Shown: positions 33,689-42,430 of the stretch, piece by piece | Position numbering within the stretch: the first letter of the stretch is position 1 | Layout of the letters: each line of letters starts with the position of its first letter | Assembly: GCF_003261055.1 (NCBI RefSeq) | Contig: NZ_CP030073.1 | Span: forward strand, 6,820,001 to 6,884,000 | Length of the DNA: 64,000 bases | Source of the DNA: Streptomyces cadmiisoli | Lineage (GTDB): Bacteria > Actinomycetota > Actinomycetes > Streptomycetales > Streptomycetaceae | Direction: 5' to 3' | The notes under the pieces: generated by a model | Told to the model about the DNA's origin: nothing | What the model saw: only the letters and a program-made list of their open reading frames with translations | Database searches by the model: none | Program-made: the position numbers and the translations under genes

Positions 33689-35089
33689 ATGCTGACCATC
33701 CTCGGCTTCCTCATGATCGCGACCTTCCTGGTCCTGATCATGATGAAGAAGATGTCGCCCATCGCGGCGCTCGTGCTCATACCCGCGCTGTTCTGCGTGA
33801 TCGTGGGCAAGGGCGCGCACCTCGGCGAATACGTCATCGACGGCGTCTCCAGCCTCGCCCCCACCGCGGCGATGCTCATGTTCGCGATCGTCTACTTCGG
33901 GGTGATGATCGACGTCGGTCTCTTCGACCCGATCGTCCGCGGCATCCTGAAGTTCTGCAAGGCCGATCCGATGCGCATCGTCGTCGGTACCGCCCTGCTC
34001 GCCGCGATCGTCTCGCTGGACGGCGACGGCTCGACCACGTTCATGATCACGGTCTCGGCGCTCTACCCGCTGTACAAGCGGCTGAAGATGAGCCTGGTCA
34101 TCCTGACCGGTGTCGCGGCGATGGCGAACGGCGTGATGAACACCCTGCCGTGGGGCGGCCCCACCGCCCGCGCCGCCACCGCCCTGAAGCTCGACGCCAG
34201 CGACATCTTCGTCCCGATGATCCCGGCCCTCGCCGTCGGACTGCTGTTCGTGATCGCCCTGTCGTACGGGCTCGGACTGCGCGAGCGCCGGCGGCTCGGC
34301 GTGCTGACGCTGGACGAGGTGCTCGTCGAGGAGAAGGAGACGGTCCTGGTGACCGCCGGTTCCGGCGCGGGCACCGGCCTCGGCAAGGAAGGCGCGGGCA
34401 ACGGCGGTTCGGGCGCCGGTGCCGACGCCGACGAGGAGGACGACGACTTCCAGGGCCTCGACCCGAACCGGCCCACGCTGCGTCCCAAGCTGCTCTGGTT
34501 CAACGTCCTGCTCACGGTGACCCTGCTCACCGCCATGATCATGGAGTGGCTGCCGATTCCGGTGCTGTTCCTGCTCGGCGCCGCCCTCGCCCTCACCGTC
34601 AACTTCCCGAAGATCCCGGACCAGAAGGCCCGGCTCGCCGCCCACGCCGACAACGTCCTCAACGTCTCGGGCATGGTCTTCGCCGCCGCCGTCTTCACCG
34701 GCGTCCTCCAGGGCACCGGCATGGTCGACAGCATGGCCGAGTGGCTGGTCGACATCATCCCCGCCGGCATGGGCCCGCACATGGCCCTCGTCACCGGCGT
34801 GCTGAGCCTGCCGCTCACCTACTTCATGTCGAACGACGGCTTCTACTTCGGCGTCCTGCCGGTCCTCGCCGAGGCCGGAGCGGCGCACGGCGTCTCCCCG
34901 CTGGAGATGGCCCGCGCCTCGCTCGTCGGCCAGCCGCTGCACATGTCCAGCCCGCTCGTCCCGGCCGTGTACGTGCTGGTCGGCATGGCGAAGGTCGAAT
35001 TCGGCGACCACACCCGGTTCGTGGTGAAGTGGGCGGCCCTCACCTGTCTGGTGATTCTCGCCGCCGGGGTCCTCTTCGGCATCATCTGA
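33689..35089 (+). CDS. CitMHS-family citrate/metal-citrate transporter
   Basis: A 466-residue, 12-helix symporter of the CitMHS family, which takes up citrate complexed with a divalent or ferric ion. Family features include MLTILGFLMIATFLVLIMMKK at the start, SLDGDGSTTFMITVSALYP, MNTLPWGGPTARAATALK and, near the end, YFMSNDGFYFGVLPVLAEAG. A cytoplasmic loop of about 60 residues in the middle is Gly/Glu/Asp-rich. From memory, S. coelicolor CitSc (SCO1710) has been studied as a metal-citrate transporter of this family; metal preference here is unknown. Its stop lies within the first copy of the 16-bp tandem repeat. Confidence 0.88.
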   Translation: MLTILGFLMIATFLVLIMMKKMSPIAALVLIPALFCVIVGKGAHLGEYVIDGVSSLAPTAAMLMFAIVYFGVMIDVGLFDPIVRGILKFCKADPMRIVVGTALLAAIVSLDGDGSTTFMITVSALYPLYKRLKMSLVILTGVAAMANGVMNTLPWGGPTARAATALKLDASDIFVPMIPALAVGLLFVIALSYGLGLRERRRLGVLTLDEVLVEEKETVLVTAGSGAGTGLGKEGAGNGGSGAGADADEEDDDFQGLDPNRPTLRPKLLWFNVLLTVTLLTAMIMEWLPIPVLFLLGAALALTVNFPKIPDQKARLAAHADNVLNVSGMVFAAAVFTGVLQGTGMVDSMAEWLVDIIPAGMGPHMALVTGVLSLPLTYFMSNDGFYFGVLPVLAEAGAAHGVSPLEMARASLVGQPLHMSSPLVPAVYVLVGMAKVEFGDHTRFVVKWAALTCLVILAAGVLFGII

Positions 35090-35164
35090 CCCGTCGGAGG
35101 TCTGACCCATCGGAGGTCTGACCCGTAGGACGCCCGACCCGTTGGATGCCCGACCCGTCGGACA
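35085..35164 (+). repeat. Five tandem 16-bp repeats
   Basis: Five head-to-tail units of 16 bp start in the last codons of the citrate transporter and run into the gap before the MFS gene. The first is TCTGACCCGTCGGAGG and the last CCCGACCCGTCGGACA. Units 1-3 share TCTGACCC, and units 4-5 begin CCCGACCC. The number of copies may vary between strains. Confidence 0.8.
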
Positions 35165-35210
35165 TCGAGGCCACGCCCCGACAGGGGCCCGAGCGCACCA
35201 GGAGGACCCC

Positions 35211-36473
35211 TTGAGGCCCGGCAGGAACCGCGGCTGGCTGCTCCGCCTCGTCATCGCCTTCAGCTTCGCGCAGGCGGCGGTGTCGATGGCCCGGCCGGCC
35301 GTGTCCTACCGGGCTCTCGCGCTCGGCGCCGACGAGCGGGCGGTCGGTGTGATCGCCGGTGTCTACGCCCTGCTGCCCCTGTTCGCCGCCGTCCCCCTGG
35401 GCCGCCGTACCGACCACGGCCGCTGCGCGCCCCTGCTGCCGGCCGGAGTGGTCCTGATCTCCGGCGGCTGCGCGCTCAGCGGCGTCGCCGGCTCCCTGTG
35501 GGCGATGGCGGTCTGGAGCGGTGTGATGGGCCTCGGCCACCTCGCCTTCGTCATCGGGGCGCAGTCCCTCGTGGCCCGCCGGTCCGCCCCGCACGAACAG
35601 GACCGCAACTTCGGCCACTTCACCATCGGCGCCTCGCTCGGCCAACTGGTCGGCCCCGTGGCGGCCGGCGCGCTCATCGGCGGCCACGACATGGCGACCA
35701 GCAGCGCGCTCGCCCTGCTGGTGGCCGGCGCGGGCGCCGCGGTCGCGTTCACCTCGCTGTGGCGCATCGAGGACCGCCGTACGTCCTCCGGGTCCCGCGC
35801 GCGGCCGGGCGACCGGGTCCCCGTGCGGCGCATCCTGCGCGCCCGGGGTGTGCCCGCCGGCATCCTGATCAGCCTCGCCGTGCTGTCCGCTACCGATGTG
35901 CTGACCGCCTACCTGCCGGTGGTCGGCGAGGACCGGGGCATCGCGCCCTCGGTGATCGGCCTGCTGCTCAGCCTGCGGGCCGCGGCCACCATCGCCTGCC
36001 GGCTGGTCCTCACGCCCCTGCTGCGCCTGGTCGGCCGTACCCTGCTGCTCACCGTGACCTGTCTGCTGTCGGCGCTGCTGTGCGCGGGCATCGCGCTGCC
36101 GGTGCCGCTCTGGGCGCTGGCGCTGATCCTCGCCGCGCTCGGCTTCTGTCTGGGCGTCGGGCAGCCGCTGTCCATGACGACGGTCGTGCGGGCCGCGCCC
36201 GACGGAGCCCGTTCCACCGCCCTCGCCCTGCGTCTGACCGGCAACCGGCTCGGTCAGGTCGCCGCGCCCGCCACGGCCGGTCTGATCGCCGGACTCGCCG
36301 GTGTGGCCGCGCCGTTCGTGATGCTCGGCGGGCTGCTGCTGGTCTCCGCCGGTGTGGCGCTGCGCTCCCCGGCGCGGCCCGCCGACCGGGACGGGGCGAC
36401 CGCGGACCGGGAGCCGCCGGCCCGCGGAAGGGCGCGCCGTACGAGCGGCGCCGGCCGCCGCACGCCCCCCTGA
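35211..36473 (+). CDS. MFS transporter, YfcJ/SetA-like
   Basis: A 420-residue 12-helix major facilitator. The inner loop after helix 2 reads VPLGRRTDHGR, matching the MFS motif A pattern G-x-x-x-D-R/H-x-G-R. Helix pairs are clear (WLLRLVIAFSFAQAAVSMA; GVIAGVYALLPLFAA; LAFVIGAQSLVAR), with a central loop near residue 195. The C-terminal tail of about 35 residues is Arg/Pro-rich and disordered. The TTG start has GGAGG 6 bases upstream, better than any ATG/GTG in frame. The substrate is unknown; drug or sugar efflux is possible. It lies 121 bp after the citrate transporter. Confidence 0.8.
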   Translation: MRPGRNRGWLLRLVIAFSFAQAAVSMARPAVSYRALALGADERAVGVIAGVYALLPLFAAVPLGRRTDHGRCAPLLPAGVVLISGGCALSGVAGSLWAMAVWSGVMGLGHLAFVIGAQSLVARRSAPHEQDRNFGHFTIGASLGQLVGPVAAGALIGGHDMATSSALALLVAGAGAAVAFTSLWRIEDRRTSSGSRARPGDRVPVRRILRARGVPAGILISLAVLSATDVLTAYLPVVGEDRGIAPSVIGLLLSLRAAATIACRLVLTPLLRLVGRTLLLTVTCLLSALLCAGIALPVPLWALALILAALGFCLGVGQPLSMTTVVRAAPDGARSTALALRLTGNRLGQVAAPATAGLIAGLAGVAAPFVMLGGLLLVSAGVALRSPARPADRDGATADREPPARGRARRTSGAGRRTPP

Positions 36474-36555
36474 CGCTCCCGTGCCACGGGCCGACGGGGC
36501 CGTCGGGCGGCGCGGCTGCGCGGGCCGGGGCTCCCGCCCCGGTAAGGGATGGGGC

Positions 36556-37023
36556 ATGACGATCCGCCAGACCCGTACCAGGGCGGCCCTCGCGGTCGCC
36601 GGTGCCCTGCTCGCGGTGGGCGCGCCGACCGCGTACGCCACCCTCGCCGACGACGCCCCCGTGTCCGCCCCCGCGCCCGCCGCGGTGCGCGGTGATCCGT
36701 ACGTCGAGACCCGTCTGCTGTTCGGCACCGAGCGCCCCGACGGCGGACCGGCCGTCACGGACCGGCAGTTCACGGCCTTCGTGGACCGGGAGGTCACGCC
36801 CGGCTTCCCCGGCGGACTGACCGTGCGCAGTGTGCGCGGACAGTGGCGGAACGCCGACGGCACCATCGACAAGGAGCGGTCGTACGAGCTGGTCCTGCTC
36901 TACCCGCTGCGCGAGGCGACGGCGAGCGACCGCAGGATCGAGGAGATCCGCCGGGCCTACGAGAAGGAGTTCGGCCAGGAGTCGGTGGGGCGGGTCGACG
37001 ACCGGGCCCACGTGGACTTCTGA
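36556..37023 (+). CDS. Secreted DUF3574 protein
   Basis: A 155-residue exported protein. The signal peptide covers about residues 1-30 (RTRAALAVAGALLAVGAPTAYA). The DUF3574 domain follows (YVETRLLFGTERPDGGPAV, QFTAFVDREVTPGFPGGLTV, RSYELVLLYPLREATASD, IEEIRRAYEKEFGQESV). It looks like a small alpha/beta ferredoxin-like fold. The function of the family is unknown. GGGGATGGGGC before the ATG is a usable ribosome site. It stands 82 bp after the MFS gene and ends 42 bp before the aldehyde dehydrogenase operator. Confidence 0.8.
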   Translation: MTIRQTRTRAALAVAGALLAVGAPTAYATLADDAPVSAPAPAAVRGDPYVETRLLFGTERPDGGPAVTDRQFTAFVDREVTPGFPGGLTVRSVRGQWRNADGTIDKERSYELVLLYPLREATASDRRIEEIRRAYEKEFGQESVGRVDDRAHVDF

Positions 37024-37065
37024 CGGCGGTGTGACCCGGGCCCCGCGGCCACCCCTGGCGCCACA

Positions 37066-37084
37066 AAACTATCACCGCTAGTTT
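37066..37084. promoter_or_regulatory. TetR-type operator of the aldehyde dehydrogenase operon
   Basis: AAACTATCACCGCTAGTTT has perfect AAACTA/TAGTTT outer arms and lies 39 bp before the dehydrogenase ATG. It matches 15 of 19 bases with the palindrome at 42431-42449 beside a TetR gene. TAGTTT may double as the -10. Confidence 0.65.
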
Positions 37085-37123
37085 GGGCGCGGACGAGACG
37101 CAGGTTCGGGAGGCAGGTAGCTC

Positions 37124-38512
37124 ATGAAGGCCCAGCAGGCCCTGTACATCGACGGAGTCTGGCGGCCGGCCGCCGGCCCGGACGCGATCGAGGTGGTGAA
37201 CCCGGCCGACGAGCAGGTCATCGGCCGGGTACCCGCCGGCAGCGCCGAGGACGTGGACCACGCGGTGCGCGCCGCCCGCGCCGCCCTGGCGGCCTGGTCC
37301 GCGACCCCGCCCGCCGAGCGGGCCGCGCGCCTGACCGCCCTGCGCGACGTCCTGGTGGCCCGCAAGGAGGAGATCGCCCAGACGATCACGGCGGAGCTGG
37401 GCGCGCCCCCGGCGTTCGCGCAAGCGGTGCACGTGGGCGCGCCCATCGCGGTCGCGGGCTCGTACGCCGAACTGGCCGCGGCGTTCGCCTTCGAGGAGAA
37501 GGTCGGGAACTCCGTCGTCCATCTGGAACCGATCGGCGTGGTCGGTGCGATCACCCCGTGGAACTACCCGCTCCACCAGGTCGTCGCCAAGGTCGCCCCC
37601 GCCCTGGCCGCGGGCTGCACCGTCGTCCTCAAGCCGGCCGAGGACACCCCGCTGACCGCGCAGGCCTTCGCCGCGGCGGTGCACGAGGCGGGCTTCCCGG
37701 CCGGTGTGTTCAACCTGGTCACCGGCCTCGGTCCGGTGGCCGGCCAGGCCCTCGCCGAGCACCCGGACGTCGACCTGGTGTCCTTCACCGGTTCCACGGC
37801 CGTCGGCCGGCGCATCGGCGCCACGGCCGGAGCGCATGTGAAGAAGGCCGCCCTCGAACTGGGCGGCAAGTCCGCCAACGTCATCCTGCCCAGCGCCGAC
37901 CTGGCCAAGGCCGTCAACGTGGGCGTCGCCAACGTGATGTCCAACTCCGGCCAGGCGTGCAACGCGTGGACCCGCATGCTCGTCCACACCTCGCAGTACG
38001 ACCGGGCCGTCGAGCTGGCCGCGGCGGCCGCCGCCAAGTACGGCGACCGCATCGGCCCGCTCGTGAACGCCGCCCAGCGAGACCGGGTGCGCGGCTACAT
38101 CGCGCAGGGCGTGGCCGAGGGCGCCCGTCTGGTCGCGGGCGGCACCGACACCCCGCACGAGCGCGGCCACTACGTCAGCCCGACCGTGTTCGCCGACGTC
38201 ACTCCCACGATGACCATCGCCCAGGAGGAGATCTTCGGCCCGGTGCTGTCGGTGCTGCGCTACGAGGACGAGGACGACGCCCTGCGCATCGCCAACGGCA
38301 CCGTGTACGGACTCGCCGGAGCCGTCTGGGCGGGTGACGAGTCGGAGGCGGTGGCCTTCGCCCGCCGGATGGACGCCGGCCAGATCGACATCAACGGCGG
38401 CCGCTTCAACCCGCTCGCGCCCTTCGGCGGCTACAAGCAGTCGGGTGTGGGCCGTGAGCTGGGCGTGCACGGCCTGACCGAGTACCTCCAGACCAAGTCC
38501 CTCCAGTTCTAG
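37124..38512 (+). CDS. NAD(P)-dependent aldehyde dehydrogenase
   Basis: A 462-residue soluble aldehyde dehydrogenase that oxidises an aldehyde to its acid. The nucleophile is Cys279 ([11 protein letters not shown]), the general base is Glu245 ([12 protein letters not shown]), and the cofactor loop is [33 protein letters not shown] is the conserved Rossmann entry, and [15 protein letters not shown] and [18 protein letters not shown] are the late signatures. It is first in an operon with the zinc alcohol dehydrogenase (14-bp gap). The pair would take an alcohol to an acid. It is probably controlled by the TetR encoded at 41763-42404 through the shared palindrome. Confidence 0.92.
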   Translation: MKAQQALYIDGVWRPAAGPDAIEVVNPADEQVIGRVPAGSAEDVDHAVRAARAALAAWSATPPAERAARLTALRDVLVARKEEIAQTITAELGAPPAFAQAVHVGAPIAVAGSYAELAAAFAFEEKVGNSVVHLEPIGVVGAITPWNYPLHQVVAKVAPALAAGCTVVLKPAEDTPLTAQAFAAAVHEAGFPAGVFNLVTGLGPVAGQALAEHPDVDLVSFTGSTAVGRRIGATAGAHVKKAALELGGKSANVILPSADLAKAVNVGVANVMSNSGQACNAWTRMLVHTSQYDRAVELAAAAAAKYGDRIGPLVNAAQRDRVRGYIAQGVAEGARLVAGGTDTPHERGHYVSPTVFADVTPTMTIAQEEIFGPVLSVLRYEDEDDALRIANGTVYGLAGAVWAGDESEAVAFARRMDAGQIDINGGRFNPLAPFGGYKQSGVGRELGVHGLTEYLQTKSLQF

Positions 38513-38526
38513 AGGAGTCGCCCGCC

Positions 38527-39624
38527 ATGGCCGTCCGCCCCACCGTCCGTGCCGCCGTACTGCCCGCGGTCGGCTCCCCGCTGGAGATCACCGGCATCGA
38601 ACTGCCCGACCCGGGCCCGGGACAGGTCCGGGTCCGGCTCGCCGCCGCGGGGGTGTGCCACTCCGACCTGTCGCTCAGCGACGGCACCATGCGGCTGCCG
38701 GTGCCCGCCGTCCTCGGGCACGAGGGCGCCGGCACGGTCGTCGCCGTCGGTGAAGGGGTGACCCGCCTCGCTCCCGGCACCGATGTCGTCCTCAACTGGG
38801 CGCCCTCCTGCGGAAGCTGCCCCGCCTGCGCGCGCGGCGAGGTCTGGCTGTGCGCCGACGCCCTCACCGGCGCGGCCCGCGTCCACGCCCGCCGGGCCGC
38901 CGACGGAGCCGAACTCCACCCCGGGCTCAACGTGGCCGCGTTCGCGCAGGAGACCGTCGTCCCCGCCTCCTGCGCGCTGCCGGCGCCGCCCGGCGTCCCG
39001 CTGACCGACGCGGCGCTCCTCGGCTGCGCGGTCCTCACCGGCTACGGCGCCGTGCACCACTCGGCGCGGGTCAGGGCCGGGGAGAGCGTCGCGGTGTTCG
39101 GTGTCGGAGGCGTCGGTCTGGCCGCGCTCCAGTCGGCGCGTATCGCGGGCGCGGAGCGGATCGTCGCGGTCGACGTGACGCCGCAGAAGGAGGGACTGGC
39201 CCGCGCCGCGGGCGCCACGGACTTCGTGCTCGCCACCGAGAACACGCACCGCGAGATCCGCGCGCTGACGGCCGGGCAGGGCGTCGACGTAGCAGTCGAG
39301 TGCGTCGGCCGCGCCGTCACCATCCGCGCCGCCTGGGACTCCACCCGCCGCGGCGGCCGTACGACGGTCGTCGGCATCGGCGGCAAGGACCAGCAGGTCA
39401 CCTTCAACGCCTTGGAGATCTTCCACTGGGGCCGCACCCTGAGCGGCTGCGTCTACGGCAACTGCGACCCGGAGCGCGACCTGCCCGTGCTGGCCGACCA
39501 CGTCCGCTCCGGCCGGCTCGACCTCGCCGCCCTGGTGACGGAACGCATCACCCTGGACGGCATCCCGGCCGCGTTCGAGAACATGCGGGCGGGGAAGGGC
39601 GGCCGGGCGCTCGTCGTCTTCTGA
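38527..39624 (+). CDS. Zinc-dependent alcohol dehydrogenase (MDR family)
   Basis: A 365-residue medium-chain dehydrogenase close to class III-type and mycothiol-dependent enzymes. The catalytic zinc site is formed by GVCHSDLSL and GHEGAGTVVAV. The structural zinc lobe has CGSCPACARGEVWLC. NAD is bound by VFGVGGVGLAALQSARIAGA. GCAVLTGYGAVHHSARVRAG and GCVYGNCDPERDLPVLADH are typical late blocks. It oxidises a primary alcohol whose aldehyde product would be taken by the preceding dehydrogenase. AGGAG lies 8-9 bases before ATG. A GC-rich hairpin follows the gene. Confidence 0.92.
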   Translation: MAVRPTVRAAVLPAVGSPLEITGIELPDPGPGQVRVRLAAAGVCHSDLSLSDGTMRLPVPAVLGHEGAGTVVAVGEGVTRLAPGTDVVLNWAPSCGSCPACARGEVWLCADALTGAARVHARRAADGAELHPGLNVAAFAQETVVPASCALPAPPGVPLTDAALLGCAVLTGYGAVHHSARVRAGESVAVFGVGGVGLAALQSARIAGAERIVAVDVTPQKEGLARAAGATDFVLATENTHREIRALTAGQGVDVAVECVGRAVTIRAAWDSTRRGGRTTVVGIGGKDQQVTFNALEIFHWGRTLSGCVYGNCDPERDLPVLADHVRSGRLDLAALVTERITLDGIPAAFENMRAGKGGRALVVF

Positions 39625-39647
39625 CCGGACGCACCCGCACCGAGGAC

Positions 39648-39674
39648 GGGGTCCGGGGCCGCGCCCGGGACCCC
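39648..39674. terminator. Hairpin after the alcohol dehydrogenase
   Basis: GGGGTCC pairs with GGACCCC around a 13-base GC-rich loop, 23 bases after the stop. It lies in the convergent gap with the EamA gene. Confidence 0.45.
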
Positions 39675-39874
39675 GCGGCGATGCCCGGACCGGCACCCGG
39701 GCGCACTCCACTTCGCCGGGTCCGGACCGGCCCCGGCGATCACACCGCACCCCCGTCGCCGTCCTGGTGCTGCTGCTGGAGGCGACGGGCACGTCGATGG
39801 CGGTGTCCGGCCACATCCTCGTGCTCGCCGCGACGGCCCTGCTGTCCATCAAGGTCCTCGCGGACCGGGCGCGG

Positions 39875-40882
39875 TCACGCCGACTCGGCGGCCCGCTCGC
39901 TCCGCCGCGGTTCCGGAACCGCCTCCGGCGCCGGAACCGCCTCCGGCGCCGGAACCGCGTCCGGCGCCGCGGTCCGCGGCCGGGACCGGGACCGGGACAC
40001 CGCCACCCCGACCAGGCACAGCGCCCCGCCCGCCAGTGTGAGCAGGCCCGGCACCTCGCCGAGGGCCAGCCACGACATCAGGACCACCAGCGCGGGCACC
40101 GCGTACGTCGTGGCGCCCATGCTCCCGGCCGTCGTACGGGCCAGGGCGTACGCCCAGGTGGTGAAGGCGAGCGCGGTCGGGAACACGCCGAGGTACACCA
40201 TGTTGAGGGTGGCCGACAGCGGTGCCTTCGCCGCCTCCGCCGCCAACTGCCCCGCGAACGGCAGACATCCCACCGCGCCGACCAGGCACCCGAACGTCGT
40301 CACCTGCAAGGCGCTCGCCCGGCCGAGAGCCGGCTTCTGCGCCACGACACCGCCGGCGTACGCCACCGCGGCCAGCAGGCACAGCACCACCCCGAGCAGC
40401 GACGAGCCCCCTCGGCCCGACATCGACAGGCCCACGGTCACCGCTCCGGCGAACGACACCGCCATCCCCGCCAGCAGCCGCGGCGGCATCCGGTCGCCGA
40501 GCAGCCGTGCGGCGAGCAGGGCGATGAGGATCGGCCCGATGTTCACCACCAGGGCCGCGGTGCCGGCGTCGACCTGCTGCTCGCCCCAGTTGAGGGCGAC
40601 CATGTAGACGCCGAACCACAGCACGCCCGAGGTAGCGATCCCGCGCCAGGACGAGCGCGGCGGCCATCCCTCCCGCCGTACGAGGCAGAACACCCCGAGG
40701 ACGAGGGCGCCGGCGAGCAGCCGGCCGAGCGCCAGCGCGCCCGGGGAGTACGCGGTGCCCGCGCTGCGGATCGAGACGAAGGCGGAGGCCCACAGCACGA
40801 CCGAGACGCCCGCGGCGCAGGCGGCGAGCAGTCCGGCTCGTCGGGACGGCGGGGCGGGGGTTTCCTCGGCGGCGTTCATCAT
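39875..40882 (-). CDS. EamA-family (DMT) transporter
   Basis: A 335-residue drug/metabolite transporter with ten predicted helices in two EamA halves. The first runs from GLLAACAAGVSVVLWASAFV to AVTVGLSMSG; the second starts SSLLGVVLCLLAAVAYAGGV and ends with LTLAGGALCLVGVAVSRS. FVSIRSAGTAYSPGALALGR and NWGEQQVDAGTAALVVNIGP are typical of the family. The tail holds three APEAVP-type repeats encoded by 18-bp DNA repeats. It follows an ArsR-like regulator on the same strand (84-bp gap), which probably controls it. The substrate is unknown. Confidence 0.85.
   Translation of the reverse strand: MMNAAEETPAPPSRRAGLLAACAAGVSVVLWASAFVSIRSAGTAYSPGALALGRLLAGALVLGVFCLVRREGWPPRSSWRGIATSGVLWFGVYMVALNWGEQQVDAGTAALVVNIGPILIALLAARLLGDRMPPRLLAGMAVSFAGAVTVGLSMSGRGGSSLLGVVLCLLAAVAYAGGVVAQKPALGRASALQVTTFGCLVGAVGCLPFAGQLAAEAAKAPLSATLNMVYLGVFPTALAFTTWAYALARTTAGSMGATTYAVPALVVLMSWLALGEVPGLLTLAGGALCLVGVAVSRSRSRPRTAAPDAVPAPEAVPAPEAVPEPRRSERAAESA
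39915..39968. repeat. Three 18-bp tandem repeats inside the EamA gene
   Basis: GGAACCGCCTCCGGCGCC occurs twice and then once with a single change, head to tail. In the EamA frame they encode the hexapeptide APEAVP, first unit DAVP-like, in the cytoplasmic C-terminal tail. Confidence 0.85.
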
Positions 40883-40966
40883 GCTCCTGAGGCTAGGAGG
40901 GCGAAGGGCCCGGGGGCTCGCGGAATTCGGACCGGGTGTCGGGGCGGGGTTCGCAGCGCGGACCGC

Positions 40967-41680
40967 TCAGCGCAGCTGCCGCGCCTCGATGCCCAGCAAC
41001 TCGGACAGCGCGCGTTCGCCCGTCGCCGTCACCTTCACGGCCCGTTCGGAGCCGATGCGTACGCACCAGCCCGCGTCCAGGGCGTGCCGGCACAGGGCCG
41101 CGCCCGCGACACCCGCGAGATGCGGGCGGCGCTCCGTCCAGTCGAGGCAGGCGCGCACCAGGGGACGGCGGCCGGTGCGGGGCAGGTCGATACCGGCGGC
41201 GGAGAACCACGCCAGTCCCGCGTCGGTGAGCGCGAACCCGGTGTCCCGGCGCAGCAGCCCGCGGGAGGCGAGCGCGTCGGTCACCGTGATGCCCAGCCGG
41301 CCGGCCAGGTGGTCGTAGCAGGTGCGGCCGCGCGCCATGGCCGACCCGGCGCCCGACTCCCGCAGCGTGCGCGGCCGTTCGGCCGCGGTCCCCGGGGCGA
41401 CCTGCGCGGCCAGCTCCTCGACCAGCTGCGCGGCCCGCGCGTCCGCCAGCCGTACGTAGCGGTGCCGCCCCTGCCGCTCCTCGGCGATCAGCCCGCCGGC
41501 GACGAGCCGGTCCAGGTGCTCGCTGAGTGTCGACGCGGCCACGCCCGCGTGCCGGGCCAGCTCGCCGGCGGTCCACGCCCGTCCGTCGAACAGGGCCAGC
41601 AGACACGCGGCACGCGTCTCGTCGGCGAGCAGCCCGGCGAACGCGGCCAGTCCCTTCGCGCGGGGGTCCCTGGTGGTCAT
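40967..41680 (-). CDS. ArsR-type winged-helix regulator
   Basis: A 237-residue regulator with an N-terminal ArsR-like winged helix (GLLADETRAACLLALFDG, AGELARHAGVAASTLSEHLDRL, EERQGRHRYVRLADARAAQL). A longer C-terminal half (residues 95-237) contains CYDHLAGRLG and WCVRIGSERAVKVTATGERAL. No classic metal-site Cys pair is seen in the recognition helix. The ATG at MTTRDPRAKG has GGGAG upstream and was preferred to an earlier in-frame codon. It lies immediately upstream of the EamA transporter, so it probably represses that gene in response to the transported compound. Confidence 0.82.
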   Translation of the reverse strand: MTTRDPRAKGLAAFAGLLADETRAACLLALFDGRAWTAGELARHAGVAASTLSEHLDRLVAGGLIAEERQGRHRYVRLADARAAQLVEELAAQVAPGTAAERPRTLRESGAGSAMARGRTCYDHLAGRLGITVTDALASRGLLRRDTGFALTDAGLAWFSAAGIDLPRTGRRPLVRACLDWTERRPHLAGVAGAALCRHALDAGWCVRIGSERAVKVTATGERALSELLGIEARQLR

Positions 41681-41762
41681 GGCTCCCAGCATGCGGCACG
41701 CACCTTTCGGCGTCCGCCGAAAGGTCCCGGCGCCCTGTCCGGCCACTCGCGTCCGGTCCGCA

Positions 41763-42404
41763 CTAGGCGGGCCGCCCGACCTGCGCGTACTGCTGGGCCA
41801 GCCCGTCCAGCAGGGCCGCGAGTCCGGTCTCGAAGGCCCGCTCGTCGATCTTCTCCTGGCGTTCGGCGAGGAGATGGGCCTGACCGAGGTGCGGATAGTC
41901 GGCGGGATCGTAGGCGCTGACGTCGTCCACGAAGCCCGCGGCGAAGGAGCCGAGCGCGGAGCCCATGATGAAGTACCGCATCAGCGCCCCGATGGAGGTG
42001 GCCTGCGCGGGCGGCCAGCCCGCCTCGACCATCGCGCCGTACACGGCGTCCGCGAGACGCAGCGCGGCCGGCCGGCGGCCGGGGCCGCGGGCGAGGACGG
42101 GGACGATGTTCGGGTGGTCGCGCAGCGCGGAGCGGTAGGAGACCGCCCAGTCGTGCAGCGCGGCCCGCCAGTCCCGTCCGTCCTCGAACATCGACAGATC
42201 GACCTGGGCGCTCACCGAGTCCGCGACCGCCTCCAGGATCTCGTCCTTGGTGCGGAAGTGGTTGTAGAGCGAGGGCCCGCTGACGCCCAGCTCCGCGGCG
42301 AGCCGGCGGGTGGAGACGGCCGCGAGGCCCTCCGTGTCCACGAGCGCGCGTGCCGTCTCGACGATCCGGTCGGTGCTGAGCAGGGGCTTGCGCGGTCGGG
42401 CCAT
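41763..42404 (-). CDS. TetR-family regulator of the dehydrogenase genes
   Basis: A TetR repressor of about 213 residues. The HTH is at residues 8-55 (DRIVETARALVDTEGLAAVS, RLAAELGVSGPSLYNHFRTK), with a TetR_C-type ligand domain after it (FIMGSALGSFAAGFVDD). An ATG three codons upstream (42413) is also possible; neither has a clear ribosome site. It is divergent from an acyl-CoA dehydrogenase, with a 19-bp palindrome between them. The same palindrome precedes the aldehyde/alcohol dehydrogenase operon 4.7 kb to the left, so both are likely targets. Confidence 0.87.
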   Translation of the reverse strand: MARPRKPLLSTDRIVETARALVDTEGLAAVSTRRLAAELGVSGPSLYNHFRTKDEILEAVADSVSAQVDLSMFEDGRDWRAALHDWAVSYRSALRDHPNIVPVLARGPGRRPAALRLADAVYGAMVEAGWPPAQATSIGALMRYFIMGSALGSFAAGFVDDVSAYDPADYPHLGQAHLLAERQEKIDERAFETGLAALLDGLAQQYAQVGRPA

Positions 42405-42430
42405 GGCGCACATAGTAGGGCTGCGACTGG

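Noticed and set aside
39767..41920. 717-residue open frame opposite EamA and the ArsR-like gene
   Set aside because: It is low complexity (Arg, Gly, Gln) and antisense to two well-supported genes; only its first 40 codons look protein-like.
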